Origin: Zooshikella sp050749885
GTDB lineage: Bacteria; Pseudomonadota; Gammaproteobacteria; Pseudomonadales; Zooshikellaceae
DNA: 64,000 bases
Reading direction: 5' to 3'
NCBI RefSeq assembly: GCF_050749885.1
Contig: NZ_JBOIUB010000002.1
Location: forward strand, 496,001-560,000
The position numbers and the translations under genes were made by a program. The notes beneath the pieces were generated by a model. The model saw nothing but the letters and a program-made list of their open reading frames with translations. It did not search any database and was not told the origin of the DNA. Positions 16,911 to 26,172 of the stretch are shown piece after piece. Positions within the stretch are counted from its first letter, which is position 1, and each line of letters begins with the position of its first letter.

Positions 16911-18761
16911 ATGACTCAAGCGGCTACCAGTACATTTGATGCTAAACATTTTCTCAAGCTCACCCCCAAACTGCCTGGGGTTTACCAAATGTATGATCAG
17001 CAGGATAAAATCTTATATGTAGGCAAAGCAAAAAGCTTGCGTCAACGATTAGCCAGCTATTTTAGCAGCCAGCCCCTGGCCCCTAAAACCAATGCATTAG
17101 TTAAAAAGATTGCTCGGGTTGAAACCACCATCACCAACTCTGAAACAGAAGCACTTCTGCTTGAACAGAACCTAATTAAGGCCTTGAAACCGCCCTACAA
17201 TATTTTACTGCGTGACGATAAGTCCTATCCCTTTATTTACCTGTCTAATGACCCATTTCCACGCCTTAGTTTACACCGAGGCCGACGTAAAGCGCCTGGG
17301 GAATACTTTGGACCTTTTCCTTCTGCTTATTCAGTAAAAGAAAGCCTGAACTGGCTACAAAAAATATTTCAAGTTCGCCAGTGTGAAAATAGCTTTTTTA
17401 GCAACCGGAGTCGACCTTGTCTGCAGTACCAGATTAAGCGTTGCAAAGCACCTTGTGTGGAGCTCGTGAGTCAGGAAGAATATGCCAAAGATGTTACCCA
17501 ATCTCGATTATTTTTGCAGGGCAAAAGCCAACAACTGATGTACGACCTGATAGAGGAAATGGAACAAGCCGCTAGTCAATTGGAATTTGAGCAGGCCGCA
17601 ATCCTCAGAGACCGAGTCAATCATTTACGTCAAATTCAGGAGCAACAAGCCATTGTGGCTTCAGGCCAAGGTGATCATGACTGTATCGCCTTCATAGAAC
17701 AACAAGGTGTAATCTGCTTTGTGGTTTTAATGATCAGAGGAGGGCGTCTACTAGGCCAACGTACTTTTTTTCATGATATTGCCCTTGAGCTGACTCACGA
17801 AGAACAGTTACAAGAATTTCTGGCACAGTTTTATATATCTAATGCCAAGCAGAGAGATTTTCCAACAGAAATCATTACCTGCCAGGCAATACCCGAGCCC
17901 GATATTTTTATCACTGCCTTACAACAGAGCTGTGGACAGCGGATAACCTTGAAACATAATGTAAGGGCTGAACGCTTAAGCTGGTTACAATTAGCAGAAA
18001 AAAATGCCAAGCAACAGCTTGCAGGTCGTCTTGCCAATAAACAGCATATGCAACAGCGCTTTCAGCAATTACAAACCTTATTGCAGTTGACCTTTTTACC
18101 AGAACGTATTGAGTGCTTTGATATCAGCCATACTCAGGGTGAAGCGACAGTTGCTTCTTGTGTTGTCTTTGGCCAAGAAGGCGCTATAAAAAAAGATTAC
18201 CGCCGTTATAACATCCAAAATATTACCCCAGGTGATGATTACGCTGCCATGCAGCAGGCACTTCAACGGCGCTTTGCCCGTACCGCAGAAGAGGGCTGTA
18301 TTCCCGATGTGTTGCTTATTGACGGAGGCAAAGGTCAACTCAGCATTGCACAACAGGTGCTGGCAGATTACTCATTATCAACTATCACACTGATTGGGGT
18401 CGCCAAAGGCCCTTCAAGAAAACCTGGGCTAGAAACACTACTGATCACAAATAGCCTACATACGATGTATAAACAAGTTGATCCTACGCCTGATCATGGT
18501 GGTTTTCTGCTCATACAACAGGTGAGGGATGAAGCGCATCGCTTTGCTATTGCGGGTCACCGAAATAAACGCAGTAAGGCCCGACAGCAGTCTATTCTTG
18601 AGCATGTACCCGGTATTGGGCATAAGCGACGCCAGGCATTACTGAAATATTTTGGTGGTATACAAGGTATTAACAGCGCCACTGTCACTGAACTGCAAAA
18701 AGTGAAAGGTATTAGTAAATCGCTGGCACAACAGATATATGATACTTTACATCACGAATGA
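16911..18761 (+). CDS. uvrC: Excinuclease ABC subunit C
   Basis: UvrC makes the dual incisions in nucleotide excision repair after UvrAB damage recognition. The 616 residues show the full layout: GIY-YIG nuclease at the N-terminus (PGVYQMYDQQDKILYVGKAK), a UVR motif for UvrB contact (LEFEQAAILRDRVNHL, about 225-240), the RNase H-like 3' or 5' nuclease half (ECFDISHTQGEATVASCVVF and LLIDGGKGQL), and a C-terminal helix-hairpin-helix pair (VPGIGHKRRQALLKYFGG, VKGISKSLAQQI). It lies between gacA and pgsA, as in many Gammaproteobacteria. Confidence 0.97.
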   Translation: MTQAATSTFDAKHFLKLTPKLPGVYQMYDQQDKILYVGKAKSLRQRLASYFSSQPLAPKTNALVKKIARVETTITNSETEALLLEQNLIKALKPPYNILLRDDKSYPFIYLSNDPFPRLSLHRGRRKAPGEYFGPFPSAYSVKESLNWLQKIFQVRQCENSFFSNRSRPCLQYQIKRCKAPCVELVSQEEYAKDVTQSRLFLQGKSQQLMYDLIEEMEQAASQLEFEQAAILRDRVNHLRQIQEQQAIVASGQGDHDCIAFIEQQGVICFVVLMIRGGRLLGQRTFFHDIALELTHEEQLQEFLAQFYISNAKQRDFPTEIITCQAIPEPDIFITALQQSCGQRITLKHNVRAERLSWLQLAEKNAKQQLAGRLANKQHMQQRFQQLQTLLQLTFLPERIECFDISHTQGEATVASCVVFGQEGAIKKDYRRYNIQNITPGDDYAAMQQALQRRFARTAEEGCIPDVLLIDGGKGQLSIAQQVLADYSLSTITLIGVAKGPSRKPGLETLLITNSLHTMYKQVDPTPDHGGFLLIQQVRDEAHRFAIAGHRNKRSKARQQSILEHVPGIGHKRRQALLKYFGGIQGINSATVTELQKVKGISKSLAQQIYDTLHHE

Positions 18762-18822
18762 AGCCTCTACACTAGCGGCCGATAAAAGAATAATGCCAAC
18801 CAAGGAATAGCCCAGAAGTCGC

Positions 18823-19380
18823 ATGAACATTCCGAATTATTTAACGTTACTCCGCATTGTCCTGATTCCCGTTATCGTACTTGTTTATTATTTACCTCAG
18901 CCGTGGAGTTACCAGGCCAGTGCCTGCATATTTGCCCTAGCCGGTATTACTGATTGGTTTGATGGCTATTTAGCCCGTCGACTAAACCAGGCTACGCCTT
19001 TTGGTGCCTTTCTAGACCCTGTTGCCGACAAATTGATGGTGGCTATCGCGTTGGCGTTATTGGTCGAGGAGTTCTCACACATTTGGCTGACTATCCCTGC
19101 CATTATTATTATTGGTCGTGAGATTGTCATTTCTGCACTAAGAGAGTGGATGGCCGAAATAGGCAAAAGAACCAGTGTTGCGGTTAGTTTTATAGGCAAG
19201 TTAAAAACTGCCGTACAAATGTTAGCCATCTTTTTATTATTGGCATCACCTGCAGGGTATCTCTCGACTATTTTTTATATCGGAATAAGCTGCCTCTATC
19301 TCGCGGCAATACTCACCTTATGGTCTATGGTCGTTTATTTACGCACAGCGTGGGCAGATCTAGCCCCCTTAAAAGAGTAA
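18823..19380 (+). CDS. pgsA: CDP-diacylglycerol--glycerol-3-phosphate 3-phosphatidyltransferase
   Basis: This inner-membrane enzyme makes phosphatidylglycerol phosphate. It has 185 residues and several hydrophobic segments. The CDP-alcohol phosphotransferase motif is complete in two adjacent pieces: DGYLARRLNQATPFGAFLDP followed by VADK, giving D-G-x2-A-R-x8-G-x3-D-x3-D. The MNIPNYLTLLRI N-terminus is typical of PgsA. It follows uvrC at 61 bases and precedes the tRNA-Gly/tRNA-Cys pair, a conserved order. Confidence 0.96.
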   Translation: MNIPNYLTLLRIVLIPVIVLVYYLPQPWSYQASACIFALAGITDWFDGYLARRLNQATPFGAFLDPVADKLMVAIALALLVEEFSHIWLTIPAIIIIGREIVISALREWMAEIGKRTSVAVSFIGKLKTAVQMLAIFLLLASPAGYLSTIFYIGISCLYLAAILTLWSMVVYLRTAWADLAPLKE

Positions 19381-19439
19381 AGAGCAATCATCTTTACCTC
19401 GTTCTTTTAGTTATAATGACGGTTTTTATTAATAACTGC

Positions 19440-19467
19440 TTGACAGAAAAGCTGAGATGCCTAAAAT
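19440..19467 (+). promoter_or_regulatory. Promoter of tRNA-Gly/tRNA-Cys
   Basis: TTGACA at 19440-19445 and TAAAAT at 19462-19467 are separated by 16 bases, with initiation expected near 19474, about 10 bases before the tRNA-Gly 5' end. A GC-rich stretch after the -10 fits stable-RNA promoters. Confidence 0.7.
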
Positions 19468-19483
19468 ACGCAGCGTGTCTCAG

Positions 19484-19559
<76 letters not shown>

Positions 19560-19569
19560 TTTGAGATTA

Positions 19570-19643
19570 GGCTGGGTGGCAGAGTGGTCATGCAGCGGAC
19601 TGCAACTCCGTGTACGCCGGTTCGATTCCGACCCCAGCCTCCA
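19570..19643 (+). tRNA. tRNA-Cys (GCA)
   Basis: A 74-base tRNA with acceptor stem GGCTGGG/CCCAGCC, discriminator T and encoded CCA. The anticodon is GCA at 19602-19604. It is cotranscribed with tRNA-Gly. The tRNA-Leu that follows in E. coli is not here; a tRNA-Leu lies 6.4 kb away on the other strand. Confidence 0.98.
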
Positions 19644-19647
19644 TTTT

Positions 19648-19686
19648 CTTAGCAACAACTTCCCAATCTTTAGATTTGTTGCTAAG
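19648..19686. terminator. Hairpin between tRNA-Cys and the convergent gene
   Basis: CTTAGCAACAA (19648-19658) and TTGTTGCTAAG (19676-19686) form an 11-bp perfect stem that overlaps the stop codon of the minus-strand gene. It can end transcripts from both sides, although neither side has a long T-run. Confidence 0.55.
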
Positions 19687-20482
19687 CACTACCTTTATAC
19701 TTCCCCTCTAAAAAATCTTTGTAATAACGTTGATAACGTCCCGTTTTTTTTAGCCAATGCAGACCTTTATTAAATGTCTTTAATAGTTTTTCTGAAGACG
19801 CTTTACCCTTGGGAAAGAGTAAGCTAACTGGGTAACGTATCAATGGTTTTGGGTGATATGTAATACGCTTAGCGACATCAGGAGCAAGATGCTCCACTAA
19901 TAAAAAATGCCCAGAAGTATAAGGGGTGACAAAGATATCAATTCGTCCCCGCAGCAGCATATTTAAATTATTAATATCTTTTTTATTAACAATAATATCA
20001 AGCGTTTTGTTATCCACCGCTTGCCATAGTTCTTTATTGTAAGAGTAACCACGGGTAATCCCAATTTTATAAGGCTTTAAATCCTGTAATGTGGTCCAGT
20101 TTGGGATGGATGTTTCCCGCAGATGGAACAATAATACTCGCTCAGTATAAAGCGGTTCACTGCAATGAAATTTTAACCGTCGGTAATCGACACAAGCCCA
20201 AAAAGCACTGGCATCGACTTTGCCTTTTTCTGCATCAGTGATATTTCTGTCCCAAGAGTTATGATAGATAAATAACACCTGAAATCCTTGATGATTAAAC
20301 GACTCCGTAATGATGTGATTAATAAAACCACCATGCTTATAGCCTTTCACAGACCAGGGATGAAACTCACCAATGGCAATTTCAACAACCTTCTGATCGC
20401 CTGCCCAGGATGAACTTATCCCCGCCCAACACCCGCAGATGAATAATAACAACTGACAGATAATCGACTTCATATCACCCAT
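19682..20482 (-). CDS. Periplasmic substrate-binding protein, family 3-like
   Basis: This 266-residue protein has an N-terminal signal peptide (MKSIICQLLLFICGCWAGIS, cleavage probably after SSWA) and a mature part of the size of amino-acid-type solute-binding proteins. Features include IAIGEFHPWSVKGYKHGGFI near the start and DLKPYKIGITRGYSYNKEL in the hinge area. No transporter permease or ATPase is adjacent, so it may be an orphan receptor or sensor input. The start could be the Met at 20482 or at 20473; both leave the signal peptide intact. Its substrate is unknown. Confidence 0.78.
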   Translation of the reverse strand: MGDMKSIICQLLLFICGCWAGISSSWAGDQKVVEIAIGEFHPWSVKGYKHGGFINHIITESFNHQGFQVLFIYHNSWDRNITDAEKGKVDASAFWACVDYRRLKFHCSEPLYTERVLLFHLRETSIPNWTTLQDLKPYKIGITRGYSYNKELWQAVDNKTLDIIVNKKDINNLNMLLRGRIDIFVTPYTSGHFLLVEHLAPDVAKRITYHPKPLIRYPVSLLFPKGKASSEKLLKTFNKGLHWLKKTGRYQRYYKDFLEGKYKGSA

Positions 20483-20673
20483 AACCTTACATTCACACTA
20501 TTCGGTATTTTTTAGTTATAAAACCAATTGGTTCATTGTCTTGCTCACAGCACTTCACGCTAACCATGGTTTGGTATAAGCTCAAAGGGCCTTTAATTTG
20601 CATTATCATAGATACAAGAGTAGGGCAGTACACAGCTTTTCCAAGCTTCATGATGTTATTGATGTAGGTTAAT

Positions 20674-21285
20674 ATGGATACGCTTTATTATATTGGGCTT
20701 GTATGTGGTGGCGTTTTTGCCATCACAGGTGTCATCGCCTCACAAAACAAAGGACTTGATATTTTTTCGGTCGTCTTATTAGGCGTAGTCACTGCCATTG
20801 GTGGCGGCACCATTCGTGATTTACTGTTGGCTAACCATCCTATTTTTTGGATTGCAGATTTAAATTTTTTATGGGTTGCTATTTTTGCCTCTATTCTTGC
20901 TTTTTTTACCGTCAACATTATTTCAAATAAACAGGCTTTATTACTGTATTTGGATGCATTAGGTGCTTCATTATTTGCAATTTTAGCTACACACAATACG
21001 CTACAAGCTAATTATCCCGAGATTGTGGCTATTATTATGGGACTCATTACCGCAATTTTTGGTGGAATTCTTCGTGATGTGTTAACAGGACGTCCTACCT
21101 TACTGATGAGCCAGGAACTCTATGCCACCCCCTTATTAGTGGGCTCCACGGTGTTAGCCTTGCTGTATCATTTCAATTTACAATTTACGGCACTGATACC
21201 ACTCAGTATTGCAATCACTTTTTTATTTCGGGCTGCATGCATTTACTTTCATATCCATTACCCAGCCTGGCTCTGCCGGCAATAG
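20674..21285 (+). CDS. Trimeric intracellular cation channel family protein (UPF0126, YicG/YadS-like)
   Basis: This 203-residue integral membrane protein is built of two repeats of three helices plus one. The two signature loops TAIGGGTIRDLLL (near residue 46) and AIFGGILRDVLTG (near residue 131) mark the internal duplication of this family. Bacterial members form monovalent-cation-permeable trimers and have also been linked to glycine uptake in some species. AGG lies 8 bases before the ATG. It is separated by 147 bases from the phosphoesterase gene; whether the two belong together is unclear. Confidence 0.88.
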   Translation: MDTLYYIGLVCGGVFAITGVIASQNKGLDIFSVVLLGVVTAIGGGTIRDLLLANHPIFWIADLNFLWVAIFASILAFFTVNIISNKQALLLYLDALGASLFAILATHNTLQANYPEIVAIIMGLITAIFGGILRDVLTGRPTLLMSQELYATPLLVGSTVLALLYHFNLQFTALIPLSIAITFLFRAACIYFHIHYPAWLCRQ

Positions 21286-21432
21286 TCCGCTTCACTTAAC
21301 TTACTATACGTACCATAAACCCCAGTACAGTCACTTTACATTACAAGCGCCGTATACCTGCCGACAGGTTTTCAAACCGTCAACTATGCTTATCAAATCA
21401 AGATTGGACTTCTGCCACAAGGAAGCAGGGAA

Positions 21433-23394
21433 ATGAGTGATAGAGCCTTTGAGCATATTTTGATCATCATGTTTGAAAACCAATATCGCAGCTATGTTCT
21501 GCAGAATCCCTATATGCAGTCACTTGCACGACAAGGAATAGAGTTAACCCAATACTATGGTGTTATGCACCCCTCACAAACGAATTACATCGCCTCCATT
21601 GCAGGTGAACTTTGTAATATGAGCGATGATGAACCTCCCCCCAAATTACTAACCCAAAAAACCATTGTTGATTTAATTGAGGCGTCTTCGGAACAAATAG
21701 ACTGGCGTGCCTATATGGAAAGTTATAACCCCGAAAACAATCCCTGGCATCCCAACTTCCAACCCAAAGATGAGTACCCTTATTTAGAAAAACATAACCC
21801 TTTTTCGTCCTTTGCTCAGATCGTTGAGAATAAACAACGTTGGCAAAAAATTGGTAATGAAACGGATTTTTGGAAAGCCATTTGTCATGACACCTTACCA
21901 GAATATGCCTGGTTTACGCCTAATATGTGGAGTGATGGGCACTACCTCTTGGGTACGAAAGAAGAACCACATGAACGAGCACCTATACTTGTCAATCAAC
22001 TGGCAACATGGCTGGAAGGTTTTTTTAGTGACTTACGCTTTCCTGGACCCAATAGTTTATTACCGAAAAAAACCCTGGTTGTTGTCACCTTTGATGAAGC
22101 CGACTTTGAAGCAGATTATGACCAACACCGGAAGTATACTTACGATGGCCCCAACCAAATCTATACGGTACTGCTTGGTGATATGATTAAATCTGGTCAA
22201 CAACACGAAGGGTATAATCACTATAGTTTGTTAAAAACAATCGAAAAAAACTTTAATCTCAATCACCTCGGTAAAAATGATCAGCATGCAAACTGGTTTC
22301 AATTTTTATGGGGAAAACAATTTTCCTGGGGTAAAAAGCAAAAAACACCTTTAATCAACATTAAAACACTGGCAGCAGCATCATTTGCAGGACGATTATT
22401 TTGCGTTTCAGTTAAAAACTACAATGTGATGTGTCATATTTATGATGGCACCTGCTGGAGTGAAGGCAGCTTTATCACTGAAGCCCAAATTACCTCAGCG
22501 AATCTACTGTCAATGCATCACAAATTATGTCTATTTTTAGAAACTTCTGACCATCATTTAATGCGCTTTAATTATCAGTTAAACACTGGCTGGCAAGAAG
22601 TAAAATGCACGGCTACTGATCCAACCTTTGTTGAAGGTTTAACAAGCCTGACCCAATCCATAGTGATTGATAACCAAGAATTTGCTGCCATAGCTTTTAA
22701 AGATGCACAACATCAAGTCCAATGGCAGCTGTATCAAAATGGCCAATGGCAACCACCTCAAGCAATAGGACATCAAGTCGAAAATTCAATACAACTTGGT
22801 AATCTGGGTACCTGCCTCTACCTATTATTTCCAGAATTGGAAAAACAAACCCTGGTCTGCACAACGTGCAATTTAGCCCCTTGGAATGTTGTTACTGTCG
22901 CTGAGAGCAAATATGCTGGACCATGGGATGATGCAGTCCAGTTTCAATGGTCAAAAAATGCTTTCCCGCTGTGTCATTATGCCCATGAACCCAACCCAGT
23001 CACTTCTGGAGAAGATGAACCCACAACAACACACATTAAGGGCACAACACCTTTAGCCTGTGCCGAGCTTGATGGCGTACTGCATCTTGTTCATCCTGGC
23101 GTTTCACAGCAGCAGTTAATGACTGAAACTTTTTCGTTAGCGGGTATCTTAACGGCACAGTATAGAGTGTCCTATAACCCAGCTCAGCAACAAACCACAT
23201 CAAATGGCTATGGCACCCAATTGGAAGTAGGCTGGAGCAATTCATCTTTAATCACTAATGCTCAGCTAGGTGAAAATGGCACACTCAAGCTCACTCGTTT
23301 TAAACATCAACTGTGCCTGCTATTTCAGAGTACTACCAGTGATACCGTTGAGATGATAGAAGGGCAATACCAGGTTGAGCCTATCAAAATGTGA
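21433..23394 (+). CDS. PF04185-type phosphoesterase with repetitive beta-rich C-terminal half
   Basis: Residues 1 to about 290 match the phosphoesterase superfamily of acid phosphatases and phospholipase C: HILIIMFENQYRSYV supplies the metal/nucleophile region, GVMHPSQTNYIASIAGE the conserved HPSxxNY segment, and VVVTFDEADFEADYDQH the second metal site. Residues about 300-653 contain several similar beta-strand units ending in patterns such as CLFLETSDHHLMRF, CLYLLFPELEKQTL and CLLFQSTTSDTVEM, suggestive of a beta-propeller or lectin. There is no signal peptide. The gene heads a probable three-gene unit with SPFH and zinc-ribbon proteins. Confidence 0.8.
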   Translation: MSDRAFEHILIIMFENQYRSYVLQNPYMQSLARQGIELTQYYGVMHPSQTNYIASIAGELCNMSDDEPPPKLLTQKTIVDLIEASSEQIDWRAYMESYNPENNPWHPNFQPKDEYPYLEKHNPFSSFAQIVENKQRWQKIGNETDFWKAICHDTLPEYAWFTPNMWSDGHYLLGTKEEPHERAPILVNQLATWLEGFFSDLRFPGPNSLLPKKTLVVVTFDEADFEADYDQHRKYTYDGPNQIYTVLLGDMIKSGQQHEGYNHYSLLKTIEKNFNLNHLGKNDQHANWFQFLWGKQFSWGKKQKTPLINIKTLAAASFAGRLFCVSVKNYNVMCHIYDGTCWSEGSFITEAQITSANLLSMHHKLCLFLETSDHHLMRFNYQLNTGWQEVKCTATDPTFVEGLTSLTQSIVIDNQEFAAIAFKDAQHQVQWQLYQNGQWQPPQAIGHQVENSIQLGNLGTCLYLLFPELEKQTLVCTTCNLAPWNVVTVAESKYAGPWDDAVQFQWSKNAFPLCHYAHEPNPVTSGEDEPTTTHIKGTTPLACAELDGVLHLVHPGVSQQQLMTETFSLAGILTAQYRVSYNPAQQQTTSNGYGTQLEVGWSNSSLITNAQLGENGTLKLTRFKHQLCLLFQSTTSDTVEMIEGQYQVEPIKM

Positions 23395-23491
23395 CAATTT
23401 TTTGCTATATTGGCTACATCTTATGTAATGCTATTATTAATAATGTGCCTCTATTTGCTTGTAAGTAGGATTAGCAGAGAAGGATGTAGCA

Positions 23492-24601
23492 ATGGATCTT
23501 TTTAATAAAATCCGCGGTGAATTTATCGACATCATTGAATGGACTGATGATAGCCGCGACACCATGGTTTACCGCTTTGAACGATATAATAACGAGATCA
23601 AAATGGGCGCCAGGCTCATTGTCCGAGAGTCTCAGATAGCGATATTTATCAACAAGGGCAAAATTGCTGATATATTTGAACCGGGTGATTACACCCTCGA
23701 AACAGATAATTTACCTATTTTATCAACCTTACAAGGCTGGAAGCATGGCTTTCACAGTCCGTTTAAAGCTGAAATTTATTTTATCAATACCCGTCGTTTT
23801 ACGGATTTAAAATGGGGAACCAAAAACCCAATTACCCTCCGCGATCCTGAATTTGGTCCCATGCGTATTCGTGCCTTTGGTACCTATGCCATACGCATAA
23901 CTAACGTCACAAATTTTATTAAAGAAATTGTAGGCACTGATGGACACTTCACCACAGATGAAATTACCAGCCAACTAAGAAACCTTATTGTTTCCCGTTT
24001 TGCAGACATTCTTGGCGAAACCAAAATCCCCATATTGGATATGGCCGCTAATTATGATGAACTTGGCGAGTTTATCTGCCAAAAGATTCATGATGACTTT
24101 TTGGCCTATGGTATTGAAATCACCAAAATGTTGGTAGAAAACATATCATTACCCACAGCAGTTGAAGAAATACTGGATAAACGTACAAGTATGGGCATTA
24201 TGGGTAACTTGCAACAGTACACCCAGTACCAAACAGCAACCGCAATTGAAAAAGCCGCTGAAAATGAAGGAGGCTTGGCCGGTGGCGGCATGGGTATGGG
24301 CATGGGTTTTGCTATGGCAAATCAAATGGGGCAAAACATGCAACAGAATCAACAGCACAGCCAACCTTCTGCTGCAGTGCCACCACCATTACCACAAGAG
24401 AAACCCTTTTATGTCGCCATTAATGGTCAACAGCAGGGGCCTATGCCAATAAGTCAGCTACAACTATTAGTTAATAATGGCTCAGTCACCAGGGAAAGCT
24501 TAGTCTGGTGTGAAGGGATGAGTAACTGGGAAAAAGCATCTGACGTTGAAACATTAAGTCAACTATTTGCTGCTACACCACCACCCTTACCACCACTTTA
24601 A
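23492..24601 (+). CDS. SPFH-domain protein with C-terminal GYF_2 domain
   Basis: Residues 1 to about 245 form an SPFH/band-7-like domain of the YdjI type (MDLFNKIRGEFIDIIEWTDD start, then FINKGKIADIFEPGDYTLET). A Gly/Met-rich linker (GGGMGMGMGFAMANQMGQN) leads to a GYF_2 domain near the end (KPFYVAINGQQQGPMPISQL ... LVWCEGMSNWEKASDV). Such proteins assemble into membrane-associated scaffolds and are often paired with zinc-ribbon proteins, as here. AAGGA is well placed before the ATG. It follows the phosphoesterase by 97 bases and precedes the zinc-ribbon gene by 63. Confidence 0.88.
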   Translation: MDLFNKIRGEFIDIIEWTDDSRDTMVYRFERYNNEIKMGARLIVRESQIAIFINKGKIADIFEPGDYTLETDNLPILSTLQGWKHGFHSPFKAEIYFINTRRFTDLKWGTKNPITLRDPEFGPMRIRAFGTYAIRITNVTNFIKEIVGTDGHFTTDEITSQLRNLIVSRFADILGETKIPILDMAANYDELGEFICQKIHDDFLAYGIEITKMLVENISLPTAVEEILDKRTSMGIMGNLQQYTQYQTATAIEKAAENEGGLAGGGMGMGMGFAMANQMGQNMQQNQQHSQPSAAVPPPLPQEKPFYVAINGQQQGPMPISQLQLLVNNGSVTRESLVWCEGMSNWEKASDVETLSQLFAATPPPLPPL

Positions 24602-24664
24602 TACTTTTCATCCAGCACGGACGCTGGTTTCCATTATCAACACAAGTCACAGTGAGTCGTACCT

Positions 24665-25816
24665 ATGACCAGCAGTCCTCCACCCATTCCTCAAAAACAA
24701 GAAAATACAGACACAAACCGATCTAAACCTCAAATCAGTAGCAACTTTAAGTGCCAACAGTGTGGAGCCAAATTAACATTTAAACCTGGTACTCAAGCAT
24801 TAGTGTGTCAGTACTGTAATTTTAAAAATGATATAAAAACCAGCAAGGAGACAATTGAAGAGCTTGATTATCATGAATATTTAAATAAAGCAGAAGCAGG
24901 GGATGTAACAGAAGAAAAGCTTTACATTAAATGTAATGCCTGTGGTGCTGAGTCGACCTCTGCTGCCAATATCACATCACAAGAATGTGCATTTTGTGGA
25001 AGTGAAATAGTATCAACCGCACACTCAAAAAAACTCATCAAGCCTCGCTCTTTATTGCCTTTTAACGTCACACGAAATACGGCTAAGAAAAGCTATAAAG
25101 AGTGGTTGAATAGCTTATGGTTTGCACCCAATGCGTTAAAAAAGAAAGCACGACTCAATGTAGCATTAAATGGTGTTTTTGTACCACATTGGACGTTTGA
25201 TACAAAAGCAACCAGTGATTACACTGGCGAACGAGGTAAATATTATTATGTTACAGTAACCAAAACTCGCACTAATGCTGAAGGAAAGCAAGAAACCTAT
25301 ACCGAACGAGAGCGACGTACTCGTTGGTATTCAACAACAGGTAGAGTTTATAATTTATTTAATGATGTATTAGTTTTAGCCAGTCGTACTTTACCTAGAA
25401 AATACACTGAGGCACTTGAACCCTGGGATTTAAACAATTTAGTGCCCTATAAGGATGATTATCTAAGTGGTTTCAAAACCGAAAGTTATCAGGTCAATTT
25501 AAAACAGGGATTTACATTGGCTAAAGACATTATGGATGATGAAATTCGTGAAACAATAAGAAGAGATATTGGTGGAGATGATCAACGTATTCATTCCGTC
25601 AACACACACTACAAGGATATATCCTTTAAGCACATTTTATTGCCCGTATGGATCAGTGCGTATCGCTATCATGAAAAAGTCTACCGCTTTTTAGTCAATG
25701 CCCGCACGGGTGAAGTACAAGGTGAACGCCCTTACAGCTGGGTTAAAATCACATTAGCGGTGTTAGCGGTTATTGCTGTAGGTGTTGGTATTTTCCTTTG
25801 GCATCAGTCATTGTAG
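24665..25816 (+). CDS. Double zinc-ribbon protein with C-terminal membrane anchor
   Basis: This 383-residue protein has two rubredoxin-like zinc ribbons near the N-terminus: CQQCGAKLTF...CQYCNF (about 29-51) and CNACGAEST...CAFCGSE (about 87-112). The middle part is a large uncharacterised domain rich in charged and aromatic residues. A single hydrophobic segment at the end (KITLAVLAVIAVGVGIFLWH) anchors it, with the bulk in the cytoplasm. The family is commonly found next to SPFH-GYF_2 proteins, as here. No enzymatic motif is visible. Confidence 0.85.
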   Translation: MTSSPPPIPQKQENTDTNRSKPQISSNFKCQQCGAKLTFKPGTQALVCQYCNFKNDIKTSKETIEELDYHEYLNKAEAGDVTEEKLYIKCNACGAESTSAANITSQECAFCGSEIVSTAHSKKLIKPRSLLPFNVTRNTAKKSYKEWLNSLWFAPNALKKKARLNVALNGVFVPHWTFDTKATSDYTGERGKYYYVTVTKTRTNAEGKQETYTERERRTRWYSTTGRVYNLFNDVLVLASRTLPRKYTEALEPWDLNNLVPYKDDYLSGFKTESYQVNLKQGFTLAKDIMDDEIRETIRRDIGGDDQRIHSVNTHYKDISFKHILLPVWISAYRYHEKVYRFLVNARTGEVQGERPYSWVKITLAVLAVIAVGVGIFLWHQSL

Positions 25817-25820
25817 TAAA

Positions 25821-25940
25821 TTAAAAGTGAGCGTGGGGGAGTTAATAAATCATATAAAAATCCGAATAGGATAGCCGCTTTATCAAATAAGCCTTTATAT
25901 GATTTATTTGCTGCTCAATGACTCACTTTAAAAAAGTGAG
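25821..25940. repeat. Nested inverted repeats with alternative pairings
   Basis: A perfect 15-bp pair, AATAAATCATATAAA (25844-25858) with TTTATATGATTTATT (25894-25908), is enclosed by AAAGTGAG (25824-25831) and CTCACTTT (25922-25929). CTCACTTT can instead pair with AAAGTGAG at 25933-25940 across an AAA loop. The two states exclude each other. It directly follows the zinc-ribbon gene stop and could be its transcript end. Confidence 0.6.
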
Positions 25941-26071
25941 AAAAGACTAATGACAAAACATCCGATTAGTCATTTATGAATACAACAGAAAGGGTAAATT
26001 TAACTACAAAAACAAGAAAATATTAAAAAGCAATATACAGCAGAAAATGATGAGCTTCATCAAAAAAGAAG

Positions 26072-26159
26072 TGGTGCCCGGGGCCGGACTTGAACCGGCA
26101 CGGAGTTAACCTCCGAGGGATTTTAAGTCCCTTGCGTCTACCAATTTCGCCACCCGGGC
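26072..26159 (-). tRNA. tRNA-Leu (TAA)
   Basis: An 88-base class II tRNA on the minus strand with acceptor stem GCCCGGG/CCCGGGC and encoded CCA. The anticodon stem AGGGA/TCCCT encloses CTTAAAA, giving anticodon TAA. A long variable arm (CGGAGGTTAACTCCG) is present, as expected for tRNA-Leu. Promoter elements lie at 26173-26201. Confidence 0.97.
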
Positions 26160-26172
26160 ATCATATTCTGAA

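Noticed and set aside
26072..26159. tRNA-Leu as an integration site for a mobile island to its left
   Set aside because: No integrase gene and no repeat of the tRNA 3' end seen near the other boundary at about 19650.
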